The position numbers and the translations under genes are program-made. A stretch of 39,387 nucleotides of DNA, taken from NCBI GenBank assembly GCA_902798105.1, contig CADBVG010000070.1, positions 1 through 39,387 of the forward strand, written 5' to 3'. This document shows, piece after piece, positions 22,718 through 31,446 of this stretch (position 1 is its first letter; the number at the start of each line of letters is the position of its first letter). Below the pieces are notes generated by a model. It searched no databases, was not told the origin of the DNA, and saw only the letters and a program-made list of their open reading frames with translations. The stretch comes from an uncultured Eubacteriales bacterium (GTDB lineage Bacteria; Bacillota; Clostridia; Christensenellales; Aristaeellaceae).

Positions 22718-24775
22718 TTACCAGACGCAGATCCGGTCCTCCGGGGCCACGTACATGCCGTCGCCCGGCTTGACGTCGAAGGCCTTCTGGAACTCGTCGA
22801 ACTGGGACACGGTCACGTTGATGCGCAGGTAGCACAGCGGATGTGGGTCCACCTTGGCGTAGTAGACCTCCGCGGCCTTGACGAACACGCTGTTCCAGAC
22901 CCTGGAATAGGCCTCGAAGAACTTCTGGTAATCAAAGCCCTCTATGCCCGCCGCGATGTGCAGCACGGCCTTCATGCCGCCCATGTCGGCCACGGCCTCG
23001 CCCTGCACCAGGGTGCCGCTGTATTGGATGTCGTCGACCACCGTGAGACTGTCGTAATAATCCACCAGCTTCTTGGCCCGGGCGTCGAAGGCGGCCTTGT
23101 CCTCGTCGGTCCACCAGGACGCCAGCCGGCCGTCCTTGTCGTACTGGGCGCCGCTGGGGTCGAAGGCGTGGCTGATCTCATGGCCGATGATCGCGCCGAT
23201 GGTGCCCAGCTTCTCCTCGTAGGTATAGTCGTCCTGGTAGGTGCAGTCGGTCAGTATGCCCGCCATGATGTTGATGGAGTTGTCTTTGGGATAGTAGGAG
23301 GCGTTGCTGGTGGAGGTGGGCATCAGGAAGCGGTCCCACAGGCTGCGGTCCACCGGCTCGTTGACCAGGCGCAGGTCCCGGTCCCGGGCGTAGCGACTGG
23401 CGGCCAGGGAGGCCTCCAGCAGGTTGCCGTTCGCCGGGAATTCCAGGTCGTCCCAGGTTTCCAGCGTATCCGGGTAGACGCAGCGAATGACGATGTTGTC
23501 CAGCTTCTCGATGGCCTTCTGGCGGGTGGCCTCGGTGAGCCAGTCCTCCTCCGCCAGCATCTTGCGGTAGTCGGCGATGATCACGTCGATGAGCCCGCGG
23601 ACGTCGTCGCGCAGCTGGGGGGTGCAGTACTTCGCGATGTAGACGTTGTCCGCCGGGATCGGCAGGTCGCTGTAGACGTGCTGCATCGCCAGCGTCTCGT
23701 CGGGCTCGACGCCCTGCACGCCCATTACGGCGTCTTCGGCGGCGTTCGTATCGTCGCGGGTGGCCTGGTCCAGGTAGCCCGGCCACGCCGCAACGGTGAG
23801 CACCGTCAGCCAGTCCCGCATCAGGTCGAGGTTCTCCTCGGTATAGAGGCCCGCCAGGGCCTTCATGTATTCGGGCTGGCGCACATTGTACAGATTGGCC
23901 TGGTCAGCGCCCCAGCCCTTCAGGATCTGGCCCACGGGGAACGCGCCGCATATTTCCTCGACGCCCGCCAGGTCGGTGGGGTTCCAGAAGCTGCTGAGGT
24001 TCGCCGGGTCCCGCTTCGCCTCCAGGTCGAGCTGCTGCGCGGCCATGAGCGCCTCAAAGGCGAAGGTGTTGTCGATCATCTGGGTCGCTTCTTCTTCGGA
24101 AAAGCCCAGGTGGCCCAGTATCGCCGTCCAGCGGGCCGTCATCCGGGCCTTGAAGATCTTGCCGTTCTCGCTCAGCTCCCTGTATTCCGCGGCATCCCCG
24201 AGAGACAGGGGCATGGGGCTGATCGACAGCACCCGCGCGGTGGGATCGTCCGAGGATATGCCCGCGCCATAGGAAAACAGGCAGCCGCCGTTGCCCTCGA
24301 AGGCCGAGATGCCGCCGCGGTCCGGGTCGGCAAACCAGGCGGTCATTTCCTCCAGGCTGTCGATGGCGCGCATCGCGTTGACATAGGGCATGGCCGGCTC
24401 GACGCCCAGGGCGTTGCGGGTGTCCCAGTCCATCAGCATGTCGTAATACCGATGCACCAGCTCGGCGTCATGGCCGGTCAGCGACTGGTCCAGTATGGCG
24501 TCGAGGTGGCGCTGGTCCACGGCGTAGCGGACGTTGAAGAGGCCGCCGATTCCCGTATAGCCATCGGGGATTTCGAGGTTCAGGAGGCGCTCCCGGTTCA
24601 TGGCCAGGTTGAAGTCGTCCTGGGGACGGGCCTCGGGGGTGTCCGCCGTCACCGTGCCGACGATGTCGGTGTTGAGCCAGGCGCTGGCGTCGGCCAGCGC
24701 CGGGGCGCAGGCCAGCAGCCCGCACAGCAGCAGGCACACGATGCACGCGGCCTTCTTGACATGGTTCCTTCTCAT
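22718..24775 (-). CDS. M13-family (neprilysin-like) metallopeptidase, copy 1
   Basis: M13 enzymes are zinc endopeptidases that cut oligopeptides. The 685-residue product has a signal sequence (about 1-29); LLAC at 20-23 could be a degenerate lipobox, so it may be membrane-tethered. Zinc residues are visible: HEISH (His532, Glu533, His536) and GEAVAD (Glu593 with Asp597). NASYYPKDNSINIMAG and the typical C-terminal CVW end are present, so it looks active. ATG 24775 has GGAGG upstream. It follows the broken S41 gene by 53 bp. Closely similar along its length to copy 2. Confidence 0.92.
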   Translation of the reverse strand: MRRNHVKKAACIVCLLLCGLLACAPALADASAWLNTDIVGTVTADTPEARPQDDFNLAMNRERLLNLEIPDGYTGIGGLFNVRYAVDQRHLDAILDQSLTGHDAELVHRYYDMLMDWDTRNALGVEPAMPYVNAMRAIDSLEEMTAWFADPDRGGISAFEGNGGCLFSYGAGISSDDPTARVLSISPMPLSLGDAAEYRELSENGKIFKARMTARWTAILGHLGFSEEEATQMIDNTFAFEALMAAQQLDLEAKRDPANLSSFWNPTDLAGVEEICGAFPVGQILKGWGADQANLYNVRQPEYMKALAGLYTEENLDLMRDWLTVLTVAAWPGYLDQATRDDTNAAEDAVMGVQGVEPDETLAMQHVYSDLPIPADNVYIAKYCTPQLRDDVRGLIDVIIADYRKMLAEEDWLTEATRQKAIEKLDNIVIRCVYPDTLETWDDLEFPANGNLLEASLAASRYARDRDLRLVNEPVDRSLWDRFLMPTSTSNASYYPKDNSINIMAGILTDCTYQDDYTYEEKLGTIGAIIGHEISHAFDPSGAQYDKDGRLASWWTDEDKAAFDARAKKLVDYYDSLTVVDDIQYSGTLVQGEAVADMGGMKAVLHIAAGIEGFDYQKFFEAYSRVWNSVFVKAAEVYYAKVDPHPLCYLRINVTVSQFDEFQKAFDVKPGDGMYVAPEDRICVW

Positions 24776-24828
24776 TCAAAAACCTCCGTTTCTTTGAATT
24801 GTATGGTGATTGTTCCACGGCAGCGCTG

Positions 24829-25592
24829 TCAGCGCAAGCCGTTGATGTACTCCGTCAGCCCCTCGCGGTCGTAGAATGTGGCGGGCTTCATCAGCGGAAA
24901 GTCGGGGTCCGCGCCCCGGTCGTTGTCGTAGAACGCGCCATTCTTCAAAATGGACATCTGCAGGGGACCGGAGATGCGGAAGCTGCTGCCGTCGGCGGTG
25001 GACAGGGGATGCACGATGCAGGTGCCTCCGGCGGAGGTGCGGCCCAGCAGGGTGACCGCGTTGGACGCCTTGAAGGCGCAGGGCACCAGGTTGCCGCAGG
25101 AGAAGCTGACCGGGGATTCCAGGCAAAACAGGTTCTTCTGCGCCAGCAGCCTGTCGCCCTCGTCCGCCCTGCCGTCCAGGTTGATGTCGATCGTGTAGTT
25201 GCCGGTGACCAGCGCGCCGGTGAGGGCGTCCTTCGTACTGACAGAGCATTCGCCCAGGAAGGCCGCGATGGCAAATACGGCCGCCTGGCTGTCGCCGCCC
25301 ACGTTGTTGGACAGGTCCATCACCACGTTCTCGATGGGGCTGCCTTCCCGGGTGATCTGCCCGTAGGCGTAGATCAGCAGGCTGATCGTGTCCAGCCCGT
25401 TCACCTCCGCCTCGGTTGCCACGCTCAGCGGGGTCTGGTAGTAGTCCACGCCGTCCGGAAGCCCGGTGAAATGGTCGAAGGTGATCCAGGCGGTGTTGCC
25501 GATCTCCTGGTAGTGGGGAACGCCGCCGGGAAAGGCCGCGTCGGCGTCATCGCCACACACGCGAGTGCCAGCCAGCAGAGCCATTTTTTCAT
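24829..25592 (-). pseudogene. S41-family peptidase copy 2, internally deleted
   Basis: The signal-peptide start is intact: AAAGGAG, then ATG 25592 reading MKKWLCWLALACVAM, like copies 3 and 4. After about 16 codons the sequence jumps to the point matching DAAYPDGVPGYEEIGNTAW of copy 3, in another frame. Roughly 330 codons (the N-terminal domain and start of the catalytic region) are missing and the signal peptide is out of frame. The downstream frame still encodes an undamaged C-terminal S41 part (NVVMDLSNNVGG, DINLDGRADEGD, SFSCGN). An ATG at 25614 opens that frame but overlaps the RBS, so efficient expression is unlikely. Confidence 0.8.
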
Positions 25593-25628
25593 GGAAGCCT
25601 TCTCCTTTCAGCATTGAAGCATACCTAT

Positions 25629-25657
25629 ACTATATTATAAAAGCCGAAATTGAGCAA
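25629..25657 (-). promoter_or_regulatory. Possible promoter before the broken S41 copy
   Basis: TTGCTC (25657-25652), 17 bases, TATAGT (25634-25629), overlapping a TATAAT. It could still drive M13 copy 1 downstream although the S41 gene between is broken. Confidence 0.4.
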
Positions 25658-25699
25658 TGCCCACTCAAGGGTATTACTGATTCCTACCGGAAAAGCGGA

Positions 25700-27757
25700 T
25701 TACCAGACGCAGATCCGGTCCTCCGGGGCCACGTACATGCCGTCGCCCGGCTTGACGTCGAAGGCCTTCTGGAATTCGTCGAACTGGGATACGGTCACGT
25801 TGGTGCGCAGGTAGCTCAGCGGATGGGTGTCCATCCTGGCGAAGTAGATTTCCGTGGATTTGATGAACTTGCTGGCCCAGACCCTGGCGTAGGCTTCAAA
25901 GAACTTGCGGTAGTCAAAGCCCTCCACGCCCGCCGCCACGTGCAGCACGGCCTTCATGCCGGTCATGTCGGCCACGGCCTCGCCCTGCACCCGGGTGCCG
26001 CTGTAGGGGATGTCGTCGAACAGCTTGATATTGTCGTAATAGTCCACCAGCTTCTTCGCCCGGGCGTCAAAGGCGGCCTTGTCCTCGTCCGTCCACCAGG
26101 ACGCCAGCCGGCCGTCCTTGTCGTACTGGGCGCCGCTGGGGTCGAAGGCGTGGCTGATCTCGTGGCCGATGATCGCGCCGATGGTGCCCAGCTTCTCCTC
26201 GTAGGTATAGTCGCTCTGGTAGGTGCAGTCGGCCAGTATGCCCGCGAGGATGTTGATGGAATTTTCATCAGGGCTGTAGAAGGCGTTGGTGGTGGAGGTC
26301 GGCCTCAAGAAGCGGTCCCAGTAGTTCCGGTCCACCGGCACGTTGAGCTGCTTCAGCTCCCGGTCCCGGGTGTAGCGCAACGCGGCCAGGGAGGCCTCCA
26401 GCAGGTTGCCATCCGCCGGCAGTTCCAGGTCCCCCCAGGATTCCAGTTCATCCGGATAGACGGCCCGGATGGCGATGTTGTCCAGCTTTGCGATGGCATT
26501 TTCCCGGGCGGATTCGCTCAGCCAGTCCGCCTCAGAGAGCATCTTGCGGTAATCGACGATGATCGCGTCGATCAGCTGGCGGATATCGTCGCGCATCTGC
26601 GGGGTACAGTACTTCGCGATGAAGGCGTTGTCCGCAGGGATCACCAAATCCGCGTAGACCACCTGCATCGCCATCGTCTCGTCGCTCTGGACGCCCTGGA
26701 CGCCGGACACGGCGTTGTCGGCGGCGATCACGTCGTCCCGGGTGGACTTATCCAGGTAGCCCGTCCAACCCGCCACGGTGCGCACCGTCAGCCAGTCCCG
26801 CATCAGGTCGAGGTTTTCATCGGTATAGAGGTCCGCCAGGGCCTTCATGTATTCGGGCTGGCGCACATCATACACTTCGGCCTGGTCGGCGCCCCACCCC
26901 TTCAGGATCCGGGCCACCGGGAACGCGCCGCACATTTCCTCGACGCCGGCCAGGTCGGTGGGATTCCACATGCTGGCCACATTCGCCGGGTTCTCCAGCG
27001 CCTCATAATCCATCTCATGGGCGGCCAGGAGCGTCTCAAAGGCGAAGGTGTTGTCGATCATCTGCGCCGCTTGGGCCTCGGAAAAGCCCAGGTGACTGAG
27101 CATCGTCGACCATCGGGCCGTCATGCGGTCCTTGAATATCTTGCCGTTCTCGCTCAGCTCCCGGTATTCCGCGGCGTCCCTGAGCGACAGGCTGACGGGC
27201 CCAATCTCCAGCACCCGGGCGGTGGGGTCGTCCGAGGATATGCCCACGCTGTAGGAAAACAGGCAGCCGGTGAAGCCCTGATAGGCCCCGAGGCCGCCCT
27301 TGTCGCTGTCGGCAAACCAGGCGGTCATATCCTCCAGGCTGTCGATGGCCCGCAGCGCCTCGACATAGGGCATGGCCGGCTCGACGCCGAGGGCGTTGCG
27401 GGTGTCCCAGTCCATCAGCATGGCGTAATACTGCCGCACCAGCTCGGCGTCATGGCCGGTCAGCGACTGGTCTGTTATGGCCTCGAGATGGCGCTGGTCC
27501 ACCTCGTAGCGGACGCTGTGCAGGCCGCCGATGCCGCCGTAGCCATCGGGGATCTCGAGGTTCAGGAGGCGCTCCCGGTTCATGGCCAGGTTGAAGTCGT
27601 CCTGGGGCCGGGCCTCAGGGGTGTCCGCCGTGATCGCGCCGTCGATGTCCGTGTTGACCCATGCGCCCGCGTCGGCCAGCGCAGGGGCGCAGGCCAGCAG
27701 CGCGCACAGCAGCAGGCACACGATGCGTGCGGCTTTCTTCATGGTCTCTCTTCTCAT
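25700..27757 (-). CDS. M13-family (neprilysin-like) metallopeptidase, copy 2
   Basis: Same 685-residue length and layout as copy 1: signal sequence with LLAC, a helical upper domain, HEISH at 532-536, GEAVADMTG (Glu593), and the CVW C-terminus, so all zinc-binding residues are kept. The last 150 codons are almost identical to copy 1, while the middle has diverged (for example residues 280-470), as expected for an older duplication or partial gene conversion. ATG 27757 has GGAGG upstream. It lies 54 bp after S41 copy 3, and that spacer closely matches the spacer between the broken S41 gene and M13 copy 1. Confidence 0.92.
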   Translation of the reverse strand: MRRETMKKAARIVCLLLCALLACAPALADAGAWVNTDIDGAITADTPEARPQDDFNLAMNRERLLNLEIPDGYGGIGGLHSVRYEVDQRHLEAITDQSLTGHDAELVRQYYAMLMDWDTRNALGVEPAMPYVEALRAIDSLEDMTAWFADSDKGGLGAYQGFTGCLFSYSVGISSDDPTARVLEIGPVSLSLRDAAEYRELSENGKIFKDRMTARWSTMLSHLGFSEAQAAQMIDNTFAFETLLAAHEMDYEALENPANVASMWNPTDLAGVEEMCGAFPVARILKGWGADQAEVYDVRQPEYMKALADLYTDENLDLMRDWLTVRTVAGWTGYLDKSTRDDVIAADNAVSGVQGVQSDETMAMQVVYADLVIPADNAFIAKYCTPQMRDDIRQLIDAIIVDYRKMLSEADWLSESARENAIAKLDNIAIRAVYPDELESWGDLELPADGNLLEASLAALRYTRDRELKQLNVPVDRNYWDRFLRPTSTTNAFYSPDENSINILAGILADCTYQSDYTYEEKLGTIGAIIGHEISHAFDPSGAQYDKDGRLASWWTDEDKAAFDARAKKLVDYYDNIKLFDDIPYSGTRVQGEAVADMTGMKAVLHVAAGVEGFDYRKFFEAYARVWASKFIKSTEIYFARMDTHPLSYLRTNVTVSQFDEFQKAFDVKPGDGMYVAPEDRICVW

Positions 27758-27811
27758 TCTGAAAACCTCCGCTTCTTTGAAGTGTATTGCGATTATCCCA
27801 CGGCTGCGCCG

Positions 27812-29560
27812 TCACCGCAAGCCGTTGATGTACTCCGTCAGCCCCTCGCGGTCGTAGAACGACGCGGGCTTGAGCAGCGGGATGTCGGGCTCCGCGCCGC
27901 GGTCGTTGTCGTAGAACACGCCGTTTTTAATGAAGGACATCTGCACGTCGGTGGACATCTGGCAGACGCTGCCGTAGGCGATGGGCAGGGTCTGCGTAAA
28001 GCACGCGCCGCCGCCGGAGGGACGGCCCAGTATCGAAACCCGGTTGGAGGCCTTGAAGGCGCAGCAGACCAGGTTGGCGCAGGAGAAGCTGACCGGCGAT
28101 TCCAGGCAGAACAGGTTCTTGCCCGTCAACAGCCTGTCGTCCTCGTCCGCCACGCCGTCGAGGTTGAGGTCGGCGGCATAGTGGCCGGTGACCAGCGCGC
28201 CGGAGAGGGTGTTCTTCGTGCTCAGGGAGCCGACGCCCAGGAAGGCCGCCATGGTGTAGATGGCCGCGTTTGTCATGCCGCCCGAGTTGCAGGACAGGTC
28301 CAGCACCACGTTCTCGATGGGGCTGTCCTGGCGGGTGATCTGCCCGTAGGCGTAGGCCAGCAGGCCCATGGTGTCGGCGGCTTCATCGGTGGGCGGGGTC
28401 TGGTAGTAGTCCGTGTCGTCCGGGGCCTGCCTGAAGCCGTCCATGGTGATCCAGGCGGTGTTGCCGATCTCCTCGTAGCCCGGAACGCCGTCGGGATATG
28501 CCGCGTCGCGCAGGCCGGTGTAGAGGTCCCTCTGCCGGAGCCGCGCATCCTTGGATATGCCGTAGCCCAGCGCGTCAGGAAAGCCGTCGGCCGCGTGGAC
28601 GCCGGACAGGGGCGAGGGCATCCGCATGGCGGTGTGCGGGTCGTCCAGGTACACCTCCAGCAGCTGGTACAGCGCCGCGTCCGCCTTCGCGGGGTCCGTG
28701 CCCGTCAGGTCTTCCTTCAGGCCGATATTCCCGATCAGCCCGTCGAAGCTGTCAATGCCGTGGGCCTGCCGCATACCGTACAGGTTGTCCAGCGCCAGGC
28801 ACAACTCCCCGTAGCTGTATTGCGCCATGGCCTCGCTGCGCGCGCGGGGCGCCACGGCGTAGTATATTTCCCCGATGGGCGTCAGGTTGTCCGACTTGCC
28901 GAAGGCGTAGACCGGGCAGATGACCGCGATCTCGCCGTTCCAGAAGATGCCGCCGTCGTATGCGCACAGCAGCAGGTCGCTGAGGGTCTGCATCGGCACG
29001 TAGCATTCCCCGCCCTGGGCGATGAAGTCGATGCCGTAGGCCCCGGCGTCGATGGTGACCTCGCTGCCGTAGCGCTCGAAGGCGTTGCCGAGGCGTTGCA
29101 GGTAGCGGACGGGCGCGTCGGGGGCCGAACGCAGGCTTCCCACCATCTCGAACAGGAAGTCGCTGCTGTTGAGCCGCAGGAACGCGTCGTAATCCACGAA
29201 GTGGACGGTGTCGGCGTCGCAGTCGAAGGCGGCGGTATAGCCATCCTCCCGGGTCAGCACGCCGGTGTTGCCCGCCATCGAGAAGCTGAACTGGAGGCCG
29301 CCGCCATCGATGACCACCTGGCCATAGCTGTCCATTCCGATATAGTCCTGCACGATGTCCTGCCATTGGGACAGGGCCAGGTAGGGCACGTCGGAATCAT
29401 CCACAAAGTAGACGGTGTGCTCGGCGGCGTCCTCGGGGTCGCCGTAGTAGAAGTTCACCGTCTTCCCGGTGACGGCGTGTCCCCCGGCCCCCTCGCCCAG
29501 GGCGGGCAACGCCGACGCCAGCAGGCAGAGCGCCACCAGCCAGCAAAGATGTTTTTTCAT
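27812..29560 (-). CDS. Exported S41-family peptidase, copy 3
   Basis: The 582-residue product has a signal peptide (MKKHLCWLVALCLLAS..ALG), the DDSDVPYLALSQW and CYVPMQTLSDLL segments of the N-terminal domain, and the C-terminal S41 part: ENVVLDLSCNSGG, DLNLDGVADEDD (from residue 464) and SFSCAN with probable nucleophile Ser493. Copies 1 and 4 have SFSCGN followed by LIP/LVP; here it is SFSCAN followed by LVC. I chose ATG 29560 because AAAGGAGG lies upstream; an in-frame ATG at 29590 falls in the previous stop region. It follows copy 4 by 26 bp, and M13 copy 2 follows. Confidence 0.8.
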   Translation of the reverse strand: MKKHLCWLVALCLLASALPALGEGAGGHAVTGKTVNFYYGDPEDAAEHTVYFVDDSDVPYLALSQWQDIVQDYIGMDSYGQVVIDGGGLQFSFSMAGNTGVLTREDGYTAAFDCDADTVHFVDYDAFLRLNSSDFLFEMVGSLRSAPDAPVRYLQRLGNAFERYGSEVTIDAGAYGIDFIAQGGECYVPMQTLSDLLLCAYDGGIFWNGEIAVICPVYAFGKSDNLTPIGEIYYAVAPRARSEAMAQYSYGELCLALDNLYGMRQAHGIDSFDGLIGNIGLKEDLTGTDPAKADAALYQLLEVYLDDPHTAMRMPSPLSGVHAADGFPDALGYGISKDARLRQRDLYTGLRDAAYPDGVPGYEEIGNTAWITMDGFRQAPDDTDYYQTPPTDEAADTMGLLAYAYGQITRQDSPIENVVLDLSCNSGGMTNAAIYTMAAFLGVGSLSTKNTLSGALVTGHYAADLNLDGVADEDDRLLTGKNLFCLESPVSFSCANLVCCAFKASNRVSILGRPSGGGACFTQTLPIAYGSVCQMSTDVQMSFIKNGVFYDNDRGAEPDIPLLKPASFYDREGLTEYINGLR

Positions 29561-29586
29561 GGGAATGTCCTCCTTTGGTACAGAAT

Positions 29587-31344
29587 TCACCGTATCCCAT
29601 CAATAAACGCCGTCAACGCCTCGCGATCGTAGAACGACGCGGGTCGCGTCAGCGGGAAATCGGGCTCCGCGCCGCGGTCGATGTCATAGAACGCGCCGTT
29701 CTTCAAAAAGGACAGCTGGATCGGTCCGGAGAGCCAGAAGCCGCTGCCGTCGGCGGTGCACAGCGGCTGCACCACGCAGGCGCCGCCGCCGGAGGTGCGG
29801 CCCAGCATGGTGACCACGTTGGATTCCTTGAAGGCGCAGGGCACCAGGTTGCCGCAGGAGAAGCTGGAGCAGCTCTCCAGGCAGAACAGGCGCTTATGCG
29901 TCAACAGCAGGTCATCCTCGTCCACCTTGCCATCCAGGTTGATGTCGATCATGTAGTTGCCGGTGACCAGCGCCCCGGAGCAGGTGTTGCGCGCGCTGAT
30001 GGTGCATACGCCCAGGAAGGCCGCGATGGTATAGACGGCCGCCTGGCTGTCGCCGCCCCGGTTGTTGGACAGGTCCATCACCACGTTTTCGATGGGGCTG
30101 TGCTTGCGGGTGATCTGCTTGTAGGCGTAGATCATCAGACCCACGGTGTCCAGGCTGTTCAGGTCCTCCGCGGTCTTCACCTTCGGCGGGTTCTTGTAGT
30201 AATCCACGCTATCGGGGCGGGCGTCGAACTCATCGAAGGTGATGTAGGCGGTATTGCCGACCTCCTCATAGGCCGGAATGCCGTCGGGCCTGGCCGCGTC
30301 GCGGGCGTCGAGGTACATCATGATATGACTGTCGCGGAACATGCGGGATTGCCCCTTGCCGTATTTGTCCCCGAAGAGGGCGAAGGCGTCATAGCCGCTG
30401 GCGGGCGAGGACGTGAGCATATGGGTGTGAATATCGTCCAGGTGCAGGTTGAGCAGCTGGTACAGCGCCCCGTCCGCCTCGACGGGGTCCGTGCTGGTCA
30501 GGCCCTTCACCAGGCCGGTCTCCTCGGCCAGGTCCCTGAAGCTGGTGATGAAGTGGTTGTCCTTCAGGCCGTAAAGGGTATCCAGCGCCAGGCACAGCTC
30601 GTTGTAGGTGTAGTTCGCCATGCTCTCGCTGCGGTCGTGGGGCTGCACACTGTAGAACATCTCGCCCATAGGCGTCAGGTCGCCGTCCTCGTCCTGGAAG
30701 GCTTCCGTTCCCCCGACGAACGCGATCTCGCCGTTGTAGAAGATATTGTTGTTGTAGCTGTAGCTCATCAACAGGTCGCTGAGGGTTTGCATCGGCACGT
30801 AGCATTCGCCGTCCCGGGCGATGAAGTCGATGCCGTAGTCCCCGGCGTCGATGGTCATTTCCCTGCCGTAGCGCTCATAGGAGACGGCGTTGGCGCGGGC
30901 GTAGTAACGCACGCTGCCGTCCTCACTCCCGGTGTTCATGTCGTCGATCATGTCCATCATGAAGGCGTCGCCGTTGTTGCGCATGAAGGCGTCGTAATCC
31001 AGGAAGTGCACGGTGTCGGCGTCGCAGTCGAATTCGACGTAATAGCCGTCCTCCCGGGTCAGCGTGCCCACACTGCCCGCCATCGAAAACGCGGGAATGA
31101 CCACGCCTTCGGCATTGTCACCCCACGGGCCGCAGATCACGGCCGGCCAGTCCGACAGGGCCAGATAGGGCACGTCGGAGCCGTCGATGAAGCAGACCTC
31201 CACCGGCATGGTCGTATCGGGATCGTCGTAGTAGAAATTCATCGTCCTGGTTTCGATGGCGTGTCCCCCGGCCCCCTCGCCCAGGGCGGGCAACGCCGAC
31301 GCCAGCAGGCAGACCAGCACCAGCCAGCAAAGCGACTTCTTCAT
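29587..31344 (-). CDS. Exported S41-family peptidase, copy 4 (first gene of the array)
   Basis: The 585-residue product has a signal peptide (about 1-22), the FIDGSDVPYLALSDW and CYVPMQTLSDLL segments, and the S41 domain: ENVVMDLSNNRGG, DINLDGKVDEDD (from residue 467) and SFSCGN with probable nucleophile Ser496, then LGRTSGGGACVVQ. S41 proteases normally use a Ser-Lys dyad; I could not place the Lys with certainty (the K of AFKESN is a candidate). No PDZ domain is evident, unlike CtpA. ATG 31344 has GGGAGG upstream and a good promoter. It heads the likely operon copy 4, copy 3, M13-2, broken S41, M13-1. Confidence 0.8.
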   Translation of the reverse strand: MKKSLCWLVLVCLLASALPALGEGAGGHAIETRTMNFYYDDPDTTMPVEVCFIDGSDVPYLALSDWPAVICGPWGDNAEGVVIPAFSMAGSVGTLTREDGYYVEFDCDADTVHFLDYDAFMRNNGDAFMMDMIDDMNTGSEDGSVRYYARANAVSYERYGREMTIDAGDYGIDFIARDGECYVPMQTLSDLLMSYSYNNNIFYNGEIAFVGGTEAFQDEDGDLTPMGEMFYSVQPHDRSESMANYTYNELCLALDTLYGLKDNHFITSFRDLAEETGLVKGLTSTDPVEADGALYQLLNLHLDDIHTHMLTSSPASGYDAFALFGDKYGKGQSRMFRDSHIMMYLDARDAARPDGIPAYEEVGNTAYITFDEFDARPDSVDYYKNPPKVKTAEDLNSLDTVGLMIYAYKQITRKHSPIENVVMDLSNNRGGDSQAAVYTIAAFLGVCTISARNTCSGALVTGNYMIDINLDGKVDEDDLLLTHKRLFCLESCSSFSCGNLVPCAFKESNVVTMLGRTSGGGACVVQPLCTADGSGFWLSGPIQLSFLKNGAFYDIDRGAEPDFPLTRPASFYDREALTAFIDGIR

Positions 31345-31377
31345 CGGAACATCCTCCCTCTGTCATTATCTTCCATA

Positions 31378-31406
31378 ACTATATAATAGGATTGCTTTAC
31401 TTTCAA
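31378..31406 (-). promoter_or_regulatory. Promoter of the peptidase array
   Basis: TTGAAA (31406-31401), exactly 17 bases, TATAGT (31383-31378). Leader about 27 nt to the first S41 start. Confidence 0.65.
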
Positions 31407-31412
31407 CGGGAA

Positions 31413-31446
31413 TTTCTGATTTGTCGCCCCAGTGACAAATCAGAAT
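31413..31446 (-). terminator. Palindrome/terminator after the DUF2461 gene
   Basis: TTCTGATTTGTC (31414-31425) pairs with GACAAATCAGAA (31434-31445), loop of 8. It starts at the DUF2461 stop and ends just before the peptidase promoter, so it probably separates the two units. Member of the TTCTGATTTRTCG family. Confidence 0.6.

Noticed and set aside
25614-25614. ATG at 25614 as the true start of a 261-residue S41 protein
   Set aside because: It overlaps the ribosome site of the signal-peptide ATG at 25592 and has no RBS. The protein would lack a signal peptide and the N-terminal domain.
25565-29632. A 1355-codon plus-strand open frame opposite M13-2 and S41-3
   Set aside because: Antisense shadow of the peptidase genes, with His/Val/Gly-rich composition and no domain pattern.
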